Positions 57,085 through 64,000 of a stretch of DNA of 64,000 bases are shown one piece after another. Numbering within the stretch: the first letter of the stretch is position 1; every line of letters starts with the position of its first letter. This DNA comes from Halocatena halophila. Its GTDB lineage: Archaea; Halobacteriota; Halobacteria; Halobacteriales; Haloarculaceae. The notes under the pieces were generated by a model, which saw nothing but the letters and a program-made list of their open reading frames with translations, ran no database searches and was not told where the DNA came from. The stretch is taken from contig CP071306.1 of assembly GCA_027563145.1 (NCBI GenBank), positions 1,364,001-1,428,000 of the forward strand, read 5' to 3'. The translations under genes were made by a program, and so were the position numbers.

Positions 57085-57504
57085 TCAGGGTGGTTCGATC
57101 GAGACGCCAATCTGCTGAAGGAGTCCGAGCTGATCGCTCTGTGTCCAGGTTTCGATCAGTTTACCGCCGTCGAATCGGTTGATTTCGATGGCCGAGAGCT
57201 CGATTGGTTGGTCGGTTGGTGGAATTCCAAACAGTTCACCCTGATGCGTTCCCGTCATTGTCCACCGGAGTGCAACCATTTCTCCTGCGGTGATCGTCTC
57301 CTCGACCGTGAACTCCATATCCGGAAATACTGCTTCCGTGTGGCTCGCGAGCGCTTTGTACAGCTCTGGACCACGCAGCTGTTCGGCCAGTTCGCGGTCG
57401 TGAATGAGGTACTCTTCGTGGACCAACTCGTCTGCGAGCACTGGATCGGCTCGGTTCCACACTGCGTCGTACAGTCTGGTGATTACCGTTTCGGGATCGC
57501 TCAT
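57085..57504 (-). CDS. SnoaL-like / ester cyclase family protein
   Basis: 139 residues, a cone-like alpha+beta fold of the SnoaL/NTF2 type: I-T-R-L-Y-D-A-V-W-N-R near residue 10, V-H-E-E-Y-L-I-H-D, F-P-D-M-E-F-T-V-E-E near 60, V-A-L-R-W-T-M-T-G-T-H-Q-G near 77 and a C-terminal W-T-Q-S-D. Family members cyclise or hydrate small ketides or bind them; many are of unknown function. Cytoplasmic. It is a lone gene between the nitrate cluster and the riboflavin synthase locus. Confidence 0.82.
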   Translation of the reverse strand: MSDPETVITRLYDAVWNRADPVLADELVHEEYLIHDRELAEQLRGPELYKALASHTEAVFPDMEFTVEETITAGEMVALRWTMTGTHQGELFGIPPTDQPIELSAIEINRFDGGKLIETWTQSDQLGLLQQIGVSIEPP

Positions 57505-57793
57505 GGGGTGTGCTACGGGCGTGGTGGAAATGGTCGTTGTGGGAGAAAATTGATAAAATGATGATATCGGGGACTGACCGATACGAACTCGTGAAAAAAC
57601 GGGGCCGAAAACGAACCGATGGGTGATGCACCCACAGAGAGATGGGTATGCGAGTTATCTCCTCTCTGCGGCATGGATTCGTATGGCCAGCGTTTTGATA
57701 AGAATACTGGTGGATCTAATGATCATTTGAACCATCGTCACAGTTTTGGAATTCGTAACGTCTATGGAAATGCGATCGATACGATCTGGTGGC

Positions 57794-58356
57794 ATGTACA
57801 CGGGTGTCGTCGAAACGATGGGAACGGTTGAGCGGAGCGAACGTCGTGGAGCAGGCCACGAGCTAGAAATTGCGACCCAAACGACGGGACTGTCAGCGGG
57901 CGATTCGATCGCCGTCCAGGGGTCTGTCTGACGGCCGAATCCGTCGACAACGAGCGATTCACAGCGTTTTGCTCGGCAGAAACGATCGAACGCACATATC
58001 TCGGAGCTCTCGATGCGGGGACTGTGCTCAACATTGAGCGACCGGTTGGCGTGGATGATGTTTTCGACGGGCATCTCGTGACCGGAACGGTCGATGGCAC
58101 GACCGAACTGAGGGCAATCGACGGCGAACGGCTGACGATCGCGACTCCACCGCGACTCGAACCGTGGCTCGTCGAGAAGGGTGCGATCGCGCTCGATGGG
58201 GCGAGCCTGACCGTTGTGGCCGTGGAAAAGTCGACGTTTTCCGTGGCGCTCGTACCTGCAACCCGGAACCGAACGACGTTCGGTAGTGCCACTCCCGGTG
58301 ACCGGCTTCACTACGAGGCAGATCTGGTGGCGAAATACGCGGCGAGGGCAACCTGA
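57794..58356 (+). pseudogene. ribE: Riboflavin synthase alpha (RibE) with a one-base frameshift
   Basis: Starts M-Y-T-G-V-V-E-T-M-G at 57794 (compare the canonical M-F-T-G-I-V-E). The first frame stops after D-S-I-A-V-Q-G-S-V at 57931. The other frame supplies the missing V-C-L-T-A-E-S-V-D, then E-R-P-V-G-V-D-D-V-F-D-G-H-L-V-T-G-T-V-D-G and the second lumazine domain (K-G-A-I-A-L-D-G-A-S-L-T) to 58356. Adding one G to the GGGG run at 57919-57922 restores G-V-C-L-T, the expected motif. The full enzyme (about 187 residues) joins two lumazines to make riboflavin. Either a recent mutation, or a homopolymer sequence error in a working gene. Confidence 0.85.
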
Positions 58357-58387
58357 TCGGTGTGATATTTTTGGTTATTGGCCTGAA

Positions 58388-58740
58388 ATGTTCTATATAA
58401 TCATACGCGGAGAGCTGCTCACTGGCGCGATTACGGCCGGGAGTGTCGTTGGACTGCACGTTATCGACGAGAAAGTGTTTCCCAGACGCTCATCGTTCTC
58501 GGTGTCGTCTTTGCCATCACGGGAGGGCTCTGCTTTCGGCACCAAATGATCGCGCTCGAGAGTCATCCGTGGAGTGAGGTGTTTTTTGCCGGAATGTTCA
58601 GCCTCTCGATGTCGGCCATCCATCCCGAACCCGGAATCGGTCCGGTTCTGCGAATGATGCTGTTGTGGTTTGTCATCGGCTGCTGTGCGCTCAACTGGGG
58701 TGTTGCCTGTGCAATGAGCGCACGCGAGCAGCCGGCCTAA
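58388..58740 (+). pseudogene. Frameshifted membrane protein, paralogue of the next gene
   Basis: Starts M-F-Y-I-I-I-R-G-E-L-L-T-G-A-I-T-A-G at 58388 and fails after K-V-F-P at about 58483; the rest is in another frame (T-L-I-V-L-G-V-V-F-A-I-T-G-G-L-C-F-R-H-Q, then W-G-V-A-C-A-M) to 58740. The joined product aligns along its length with the intact protein at 58801: R-E-L-L-A-G versus R-G-E-L-L-T-G, and L-C-Y-R-H versus L-C-F-R-H. One extra C in the CCC run at 58481-58483 would restore the frame (K-V-F-P-Q-T-L). About four membrane helices. Function unknown. Confidence 0.7.
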
Positions 58741-58800
58741 TTGGGACGGTTGATCAGACACCGACGGTGATTTTATGTCACCACAAAGTTATGATCGGAC

Positions 58801-59148
58801 GTGATCGAACCACGTGAACTTCTGGCAGGGATACTGTGTGGCGGCTTCGTCGCGGGAATGCTTGCGCTCGGCGATCCGTTTCGAGTGCGACTGGTTGGTG
58901 CGGTCGGGATTGTGGTCGCGGTCGCGGGCGTGCTCTGTTATCGTCACCGCAAAATCTGGCTTGAGAGCTCGGGCACCGCAGAAGCGCTCGCAGTTGTGCT
59001 CTTGCTCGTGGTGCCGTTGTTCGGGATTCACAGCTCGCTGGGCATCGGATCGGGCGTTGGGTTGACGCTCGTCTGGTTGATGATCGGATTCGGCGGCGCG
59101 CTGTGGGGCGTCGGCTGTGAGATGGCCGTTACGGATTCGTCAGGGTGA
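58801..59148 (+). CDS. Small membrane protein, tandem paralogue
   Basis: 115 residues from a GTG at 58801 (M-I-E-P-R-E-L-L-A-G-I). Four hydrophobic segments: L-L-A-G-I-L-C-G-G-F-V-A-G-M, G-A-V-G-I-V-V-A-V-A-G-V-L, A-L-A-V-V-L-L-L-V-V-P-L-F-G, and V-W-L-M-I-G-F-G-G-A-L-W-G-V-G. It is the intact member of a duplicate pair with 58388-58740. Family unknown. The 3' end overlaps the DUF373 gene tail by 9 bp. Confidence 0.75.
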   Translation: MIEPRELLAGILCGGFVAGMLALGDPFRVRLVGAVGIVVAVAGVLCYRHRKIWLESSGTAEALAVVLLLVVPLFGIHSSLGIGSGVGLTLVWLMIGFGGALWGVGCEMAVTDSSG

Positions 59149-60237
59149 GGCGTCGCGCGGATCGCTACGAGCACCGTCGGTCCCAAGCTTTGATTCAGCA
59201 ATCGCAAACACGAGCGTGCTGAAAACGCCAAGAAGCGTGCTAGCAGTCAGGGTGATGGCGAGCGCGGTTGGCGAGAGCGCCTCAAGGACGTAGCCAGCGA
59301 CGCTGTAGAGCACCGCAGCGATCGCAACCACGTAGAACGGCGCGTTCAGATGCCGCCAGCGGAATCGATCCCGGAGATACTCATCGGCAATGTGGCCCAG
59401 ACTCGCGATGATTCCGGCACCGGCAATCCAGACGATGGTGCCATACACCAGCCGTGCGCCAGTATTGATCGTCTCGGCGGTCGTCTGTGGCATCGCCAGA
59501 TCCTCAGCGCCGTTGACGCTGCCGATGAGCACGAGCGCGAGCGCAACGACGTACGTGACGACGGTGATCCGACCGGTAAACAGCCCCCGGCGAATCCGTT
59601 CGACGGCGGTATCGAGCGTCCGGTCGAGTCCGAGTCCGCGCACGAGGAGATACGCACCCAGAATACCACTCGCCACGCCGAGCGTCAGATTCGGAATCTG
59701 CTCGAACTGTCGGGTGATCTCGACGAGGGGATAGATGAGCAACAACATCCCGATCGGGATCAGCAAGGTGCCTCGCGTTTCGGGGTCAGCGAGGACCTGT
59801 TTGATGGTGTAGTACATCGATTCCAGATCCTGTGCCTGGCGGACGACAACCCGCCGGACGCTATCGATTGGGACGCGCGAGCGAATGACGGGAATCACGC
59901 TTTCGTCCTGTGCGCCGTCCGTGACAACGATCGCGTGGACGTCTTCTGCGGTCGAGAGCGAGGCCAACACGGTGTCGACCTCCTCGCCAACAGCCCGATT
60001 GGCTGCCACGTCGCCACCGTCCGTGCCGGTGACGGCGGCCACAGTCACGGTTTCATCCTCGATCGTTTCGCCGAGATGGACGCCTTCGAACAGCACGTTC
60101 ACGTCCGAATCCTCCGGATCGGCAGTGGCAAGCGCGACGGCTGCCGCCTCGACATCGGATTGGCCAATAACCGGCGTCTGCACGTCGGTTTTGCGGCCAA
60201 GGTCGTCATCGAGATCGACACAGAGGACCACCAGCAT
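59140..60237 (-). CDS. DUF373 family membrane protein
   Basis: 365 residues. The N-terminal 150 residues form a soluble alpha/beta domain (M-L-V-V-L-C-V-D-L-D-D-D-L-G-R-K near 1-16, V-T-D-G-A-Q-D-E-S-V near 104, R-V-V-V-R-Q-A-Q-D-L-E-S near 127), then six or seven membrane helices to about 355. This matches DUF373, an archaeal membrane family of unknown function. The D-L-D-D-D start resembles HAD/DHH-type metal motifs, but no activity is known. Convergent with the small paralogue pair. Confidence 0.88.
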   Translation of the reverse strand: MLVVLCVDLDDDLGRKTDVQTPVIGQSDVEAAAVALATADPEDSDVNVLFEGVHLGETIEDETVTVAAVTGTDGGDVAANRAVGEEVDTVLASLSTAEDVHAIVVTDGAQDESVIPVIRSRVPIDSVRRVVVRQAQDLESMYYTIKQVLADPETRGTLLIPIGMLLLIYPLVEITRQFEQIPNLTLGVASGILGAYLLVRGLGLDRTLDTAVERIRRGLFTGRITVVTYVVALALVLIGSVNGAEDLAMPQTTAETINTGARLVYGTIVWIAGAGIIASLGHIADEYLRDRFRWRHLNAPFYVVAIAAVLYSVAGYVLEALSPTALAITLTASTLLGVFSTLVFAIAESKLGTDGARSDPRDASP

Positions 60238-60305
60238 TATCTGGACTAGAGAAGCGGGGACTAACTAATGTGTCGGGCGACGACAACCAGCGCGGACGAG
60301 AGTAT

Positions 60306-60968
60306 ATGGGCGTTCCGGACGCACACGATGCTATGCGAACGCGACGAGAGTTTCTCGGAGCCGCCCTCGCTACCACGGTGGTCAGCGGCTGTGTCGATCG
60401 GTCGGTCTCACAGGCGTCTTCACCGGGGCTGTTCGTGCCGTCGCTTGAGCAGGGAACAATTCAGGCTGACAACACCTGCGACGGTGGCGATCACTCGCCC
60501 GAAATTCAGATCACGAACGTATCACGAAAGACGAATTCGCTCGCGCTCGTGGTCGATGCGCTCGCAAATGCGGCCAGCGATCCGAGTGCCCATTGGCTGG
60601 TATGGAATTTGCCACCTGAGACGGCGACAATTCCATCCGGAATTCCACAGCGACCGACCGTTACTGAGTCGCTGCTCACGCCCGATCCGGCCCTCGAACG
60701 AAGTGCAACCGAAGGATCGTTCGTGCAGGGGACCAACCACCGCGACACGATCGGCTATGCCGGCCCGTGTCCAACCGACCGGCCACTTGCCACCACATAT
60801 CGGTTTCGTCTCTACGAGCTCGGCGCTCGCCTTGAGCTCGGGTCTGAAGCCGGCCGTGGGGCGGTCATGAACGCAATCGGCGAACAACAGCGGAGCAGTG
60901 CCGAAATCTCCGCCACGTATGACCGTCGAACCGGCCAAACGGTCGACTTTTCCGGCTCCACGGAGTAG
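60306..60968 (+). CDS. Tat-dependent Raf-kinase-inhibitor-like (PEBP/YbhB) lipoprotein
   Basis: 220 residues from the ATG at 60306; an ATG at 60333 (M-R-T-R-R-E-F-L) is equally possible. Tat/lipobox signal R-R-E-F-L-G-A-A-L-A-T-T-V-V-S-G-C. The mature part has PEBP marks: D-N-T-C-D-G-G-D-H-S-P-E near 65, the P-S-A-H-W-L-V-W-N-L-P strand-loop near 100, the Y-A-G-P-C-P-like ligand site and Y-R-F-R-L-Y-E-L near 175. PEBP proteins bind anionic ligands; the haloarchaeal lipoprotein form is extracellular, role unknown. It is upstream of a radical SAM gene by 12 bp. Confidence 0.87.
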   Translation: MGVPDAHDAMRTRREFLGAALATTVVSGCVDRSVSQASSPGLFVPSLEQGTIQADNTCDGGDHSPEIQITNVSRKTNSLALVVDALANAASDPSAHWLVWNLPPETATIPSGIPQRPTVTESLLTPDPALERSATEGSFVQGTNHRDTIGYAGPCPTDRPLATTYRFRLYELGARLELGSEAGRGAVMNAIGEQQRSSAEISATYDRRTGQTVDFSGSTE

Positions 60969-60980
60969 GCCATTCAACGA

Positions 60981-61973
60981 ATGATTTCGAAGGGCTGTGA
61001 ACAGTGCGCCGAGGGCGGCAAGATGGTGCTGTTCGTCTATGGCTACTGCGACCAGCGTGACTGTTTTTACTGCCCGCTTGGGGAGAATCGAAAGAACGTC
61101 ACCGATGTGTACGCCAACGAACGGCGAGTCGAATCGGACGCCGACGTACTCGAGGAAGCACACCGAATGGATGCGCTTGGCACCTCGATCACCGGCGGTG
61201 AGCCCCAGGAGGCAATGGAGCGAACCTGTCGATATCTGTCGCTGCTGAAAGACGAGTTCGGTGAGGATCACCACACGCATCTGTACACCGGGATCACCGG
61301 TGGTCGTGAGAACATGCGCCGGCTCAGCGAGGCCGGACTCGATGAGATTCGATTTCATCCGCCGCTTGAGCTGTGGGGTGACCTCCACGGCACCGAGTGG
61401 GAAGAGATCCTCCATATTGCCCGCGAAGAAGGGCTCACGCCGGCGTTCGAGATCCCTGGCATCCGTGCAGAACCCGAATTTCTGGAGTTTCTCGACGAGG
61501 GGGCGGCCGAGTTCTGTAACATCAACGAGTTCGAAATGAGCGATGGCAATGCCAAGCGAATGAAAGAGGCCGGATACGAACTCCGGGATGGCCACATGAG
61601 CGCCGTTGAAGGAAGTCACGGCGTCCTGGAGACGATGGCGGACCACGAACGCGTCTATTTCTGCACCAGCGTGTTCAAAGACGCAGCGCAGCACCGCAAC
61701 CGGCTCAAGCGCATGGCCAAAAACATCAGCCGGCCGTTCGATACGGTGACCGACGACGGCACGCTCGTCTACGGGAAAACCTGGCTCTCAGAGAGCGAGC
61801 TCGAGGCGCTTGGTGTTCCCGAGGAGTTTTATGCTGTTAAATCGGAGCACGTCGAACTCGCGTGGTGGCTCCTCGAGGAGATGGTCGAGGACGGAGACAC
61901 AGCCAAGGGTGAGATCGTCGAGCAGTATCCGACCGTCAACGGAACTGTCGTCGAACGGACACCCCTCGCGTGA
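60981..61973 (+). CDS. Radical SAM protein with CX4CX2C cluster
   Basis: 330 residues. N-terminal C-E-Q-C at residues 6-9, then the cluster motif C-D-Q-R-D-C-F-Y-C near 23-31: the spacing is C-X4-C-X2-C, not the usual C-X3-C-X2-C. T-G-G-E-P-Q-E near 73 is the SAM-binding GGE motif; the rest follows a radical SAM barrel (T-H-L-Y-T-G-I-T-G near 95, I-R-F-H-P-P near 120, I-P-G-I near 153). Probably an archaeal radical SAM enzyme acting on an unknown substrate. It lies 12 bp after the PEBP gene on the same strand. Confidence 0.87.
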   Translation: MISKGCEQCAEGGKMVLFVYGYCDQRDCFYCPLGENRKNVTDVYANERRVESDADVLEEAHRMDALGTSITGGEPQEAMERTCRYLSLLKDEFGEDHHTHLYTGITGGRENMRRLSEAGLDEIRFHPPLELWGDLHGTEWEEILHIAREEGLTPAFEIPGIRAEPEFLEFLDEGAAEFCNINEFEMSDGNAKRMKEAGYELRDGHMSAVEGSHGVLETMADHERVYFCTSVFKDAAQHRNRLKRMAKNISRPFDTVTDDGTLVYGKTWLSESELEALGVPEEFYAVKSEHVELAWWLLEEMVEDGDTAKGEIVEQYPTVNGTVVERTPLA

Positions 61974-62035
61974 GTGTCAACCACAAATGGTACGATAACC
62001 ACAACTATCAATTACTACTAGCGTGAAGGGCGGCT

Positions 62036-62920
62036 ATGTCCCGCCTGAAGACAGTTGGTTCCCTCTGTCTCGTCGCGCTGGTCGTCCTGTCTGGCTGTGC
62101 TGCCTTCGAGAGCGGTGATTCTGGCACACCAGCAGCCACATCGAGCACTGACGGCCCTGCGACGGGACAATCCAACGGGCAAACTGCCACGGCAACGCAA
62201 ACGCCCGAACTGACGCCGGCTTCTATTGACCATCCATCCGGGTGGAATGAATCGGGTATTGCAGACGGCCTGGAGGCGTATCATGCCCATTATGAGGCAC
62301 TGTACACCTACAACAGCTTCACGCGTATCGAACGCTCGCCGTATCTAGAGCCCCATCAGACGCTATCCAGCATCGGTCGCTACGACCAGGACGCAAAACT
62401 ACTGGACATCGCATACAATGTGACGGAGAACGGCTCGACCATCATGGAGCAGGGCGAGTATCAATCAGAAAAACAGTATTACTTCATGAATGGCACTGAT
62501 TCGCGCAACTTCGAGCATGCGGAGCGATACTCGTACGACTCCTATATGAAACACAGGACGAACAAGCCGTATGCGCGCAGCGGTCCGGTGTATTATGCCG
62601 TGAGCGACGTCCACTACGACGGTGCCGAACGGATCGTCAGGGATGGCGAGACGATGTTTGAATACCAATCGAACGAGCTGCAACCGAACGGGACGCTCAG
62701 TTTCGTTCCGCCGGTGTTAGGCGAGACGACTGCCCAGGAGTTCTCCATGACGACGATCGTCGACGGTGATGGAATGATTCGCCACATCGAATACGAGATC
62801 ACCTACACGATTGCGGGTCGTGGAACGTTCACCCGCACTGGCCGCCTCGAATTCACCAAGCTCGATGACACCACCGTGAACGAGCCCGACTGGCTTGAGG
62901 ACGCAAAAGCGGCCAGCTAA
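62036..62920 (+). CDS. DUF7537-type lipoprotein, tandem copy 1
   Basis: 294 residues. Signal and lipobox L-V-V-L-S-G-C at residues 15-21, then a Thr/Ser-rich linker to about 60. The domain starts I-D-H-P-S-G-W-N-E-S-G-I-A-D near 64, runs through D-V-H-Y-D-G-A-E-R-I-V-R-D-G-E near 188-203 and F-S-M-T-T-I-V-D-G-D-G-M-I-R-H near 240-254 to a last P-D-W-L. The next gene is a clear paralogue. Membrane-tethered, outside the cell; function unknown. The family name is from memory of haloarchaeal annotation. Confidence 0.78.
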   Translation: MSRLKTVGSLCLVALVVLSGCAAFESGDSGTPAATSSTDGPATGQSNGQTATATQTPELTPASIDHPSGWNESGIADGLEAYHAHYEALYTYNSFTRIERSPYLEPHQTLSSIGRYDQDAKLLDIAYNVTENGSTIMEQGEYQSEKQYYFMNGTDSRNFEHAERYSYDSYMKHRTNKPYARSGPVYYAVSDVHYDGAERIVRDGETMFEYQSNELQPNGTLSFVPPVLGETTAQEFSMTTIVDGDGMIRHIEYEITYTIAGRGTFTRTGRLEFTKLDDTTVNEPDWLEDAKAAS

Positions 62921-63008
62921 TCGTCACACGTTCTTCACAGCACACATTTAGACAGCAATCTGGCCGGCGTATCGAAGGATTGTCAGTGGTTCAGAATGAG
63001 TGCCATTT

Positions 63009-63857
63009 ATGCGACGAAATGTGGCGGTTTCGATCGGACTTATCGCCTTGTTGTTGCTCTCTGGCTGTTCCGGACTCGATCTGTCTGGATCGACCGAAAC
63101 AGAGACGACTGCAGGGACAAGCACGCACACAACGACGGGCACAGACACGATGACACCTGCACAGATCGAGCACCCCGATGGGTGGAACGAGACGGGGGTT
63201 GCTGACATAATGGCGGCGTATGAGAGCCATTACCGGGCACTGTTTGCTCACGATAGTTTCACACGGAACGTGTCGATGCAATATCTGTATCCCAATCAAA
63301 CGGTCGAATCGACCGGCGCGTACGATCTCTCTGCGAGTACGTATTATCGTCACGAACGGGGTACGTTGAATGGGTCTCGATCGATCGCCCGTGCCTGGTA
63401 TCAGACCGACAACCAGCTTTACATCGCGAATCTCACGGGACGTCCATCGTACAACAGCTCGGATAGCAATTCGTTCGAGAGCAGCGTCGCCTTTTTCACG
63501 AACACGCCAATTGGACAGAGTGGCCCCATTTATTACACAATCAGCTCCGTTCACTTCTCCGGATCTGAACGGATCGTCCGCGACGGTGAGACGATGTTCA
63601 AATTCGAAGCGACTGCTATCGATGCGAACGACACCACGCATTTTATTCCACCGATGGTGAATGACTCCACCGTCGATTCGTTTTCGATGACGACGATCGT
63701 CGACGGCGAGGGATTGATTCGGTCTGCAGAGTACGACATAACATACACAACATCCGCAGGGAAGACCCACTCTCGGTCCGGTTTCATCAAATTCACCGGA
63801 TTGAACGAAACGAACGTGGCCAAACCGGACTGGCTTGCCGAGGCGAAAGCCAACTGA
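63009..63857 (+). CDS. DUF7537-type lipoprotein, tandem copy 2
   Basis: 282 residues from the ATG at 63009 (M-R-R-N-V-A-V-S-I-G-L); a GTG at 63000 is the alternative. Lipobox L-L-L-L-S-G-C at 13-19. Shared blocks with copy 1: I-E-H-P-D-G-W-N-E-T-G-V-A-D near 57, A-x-Y-E-S-H-Y, D-G-E-T-M-F near 193, F-S-M-T-T-I-V-D-G-E-G-L-I-R near 222-235 and K-P-D-W-L-A-E-A-K at the end. It begins 88 bp after copy 1. Divergence between the two is considerable, so the duplication is not recent. Confidence 0.78.
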   Translation: MRRNVAVSIGLIALLLLSGCSGLDLSGSTETETTAGTSTHTTTGTDTMTPAQIEHPDGWNETGVADIMAAYESHYRALFAHDSFTRNVSMQYLYPNQTVESTGAYDLSASTYYRHERGTLNGSRSIARAWYQTDNQLYIANLTGRPSYNSSDSNSFESSVAFFTNTPIGQSGPIYYTISSVHFSGSERIVRDGETMFKFEATAIDANDTTHFIPPMVNDSTVDSFSMTTIVDGEGLIRSAEYDITYTTSAGKTHSRSGFIKFTGLNETNVAKPDWLAEAKAN

Positions 63858-63863
63858 GCAACG

Positions 63864-64000
63864 TTAGGCAGTTTCACGATCTGCACTGGGCAGGCTCCCT
63901 CCAAACTGATTCAGGAGGCCAATGGCGAAAGCACAGCTTCCCAGTAGCAGTCCAGCACCGAGAAATGTGGAGCCAACGCCGAGCGAGGTGCGGAGTGGCT
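63864..64000 (-). CDS. C-terminal end of a membrane protein (5' part outside window)
   Basis: Minus-strand frame entering from the right edge and ending at a TAA (63864-63866). The visible 45 residues include G-S-T-F-L-G-A-G-L-L-L-G-S-C-A-F-A-I-G-L-L, a hydrophobic segment, and end in D-R-E-T-A. Last part of an integral membrane protein; convergent with the lipoprotein gene, 6 bp apart. Identity cannot be assigned. Confidence 0.5.
   Translation of the reverse strand, partial: PLRTSLGVGSTFLGAGLLLGSCAFAIGLLNQFGGSLPSADRETA

Overview
The window is chromosomal DNA of a halophilic archaeon (class Halobacteria). The evidence is acidic, Asp/Glu-rich predicted proteins, an archaeal RNA polymerase split into H, B'', B', A' and A'' genes, archaeal EF-2 and EF-1alpha, Tat and lipobox secretion signals, a haloarchaeal DUF5813/DUF5781/DUF373 gene set, TATA-like promoters and many short-leader genes. 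G+C looks moderate for the group. Most of the window is core chromosome; a few small accessory insertions interrupt otherwise familiar gene order. No CRISPR array, rRNA or intact insertion sequence was seen.

Layout. 1-9.6 kb: end of a TrkA-type protein, DUF5813, tRNA-Leu, a ferredoxin, grpE (no dnaK beside it), a giant FAD/Fe-S D-2-hydroxyacid dehydrogenase, tRNA-His, an EVE-like protein, a CinA-type protein, a site-2 protease with CBS domains, a cupin, a decayed stretch, a 48-residue membrane protein and a MaoC dehydratase. 9.6-14.3 kb: a membrane-anchored UvrD-type helicase with Cys clusters, and a pair of bacterial-PH membrane proteins. 14.3-23.2 kb: central carbon genes (carboxyltransferase with an N-terminal extension, FBP aldolase and fructose bisphosphatase, 3-hydroxyacyl-CoA and acyl-CoA dehydrogenases), then a lipoprotein and a Tat-exported thioredoxin-fold protein. 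23.7-46.6 kb: information-processing block tRNA-Asp, rpoH-B''-B'-A'-A'', rps12, rps7, EF-2, homoserine dehydrogenase, EF-1alpha, rps10, tRNA-Ala. This block lacks nusA at its usual place and carries two inserted accessory groups: CPBP protease plus a large ABC exporter between rps7 and EF-2, and an ATPase/nuclease-like gene after EF-2. 46.6-48.8 kb: a duplicated tRNA-Ala 3' end (old attachment site), an arylsulfotransferase-like protein and a methyltransferase. 49-56.8 kb: a nitrogen-assimilation cluster, with an ammonium transporter fused to a PII domain and an Lrp regulator facing nitrite reductase, nitrate transporter and assimilatory nitrate reductase. 57-64 kb: a SnoaL protein, riboflavin synthase broken by a one-base frameshift, a frameshifted membrane gene beside its intact paralogue, DUF373, a Raf-kinase-inhibitor-like lipoprotein, a radical SAM protein, two tandem paralogous lipoproteins and the end of a membrane protein gene.

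How the genes work together. The 49-57 kb cluster would take up nitrate, reduce it to nitrite and ammonium, and import ammonium under built-in PII control. The aldolase/bisphosphatase pair supports gluconeogenesis; hydroxyacyl- and acyl-CoA dehydrogenases, MaoC and the carboxyltransferase fit fatty-acid and propionate-type acyl-CoA metabolism. The most noteworthy points are the helicase, the Amt-PII fusion, loss of the zinc cysteines in RpoB', the missing nusA, the possible third-subunit/carboxyltransferase fusion, and two neighbouring frameshifts that each sit in a G/C homopolymer and may be sequence errors.
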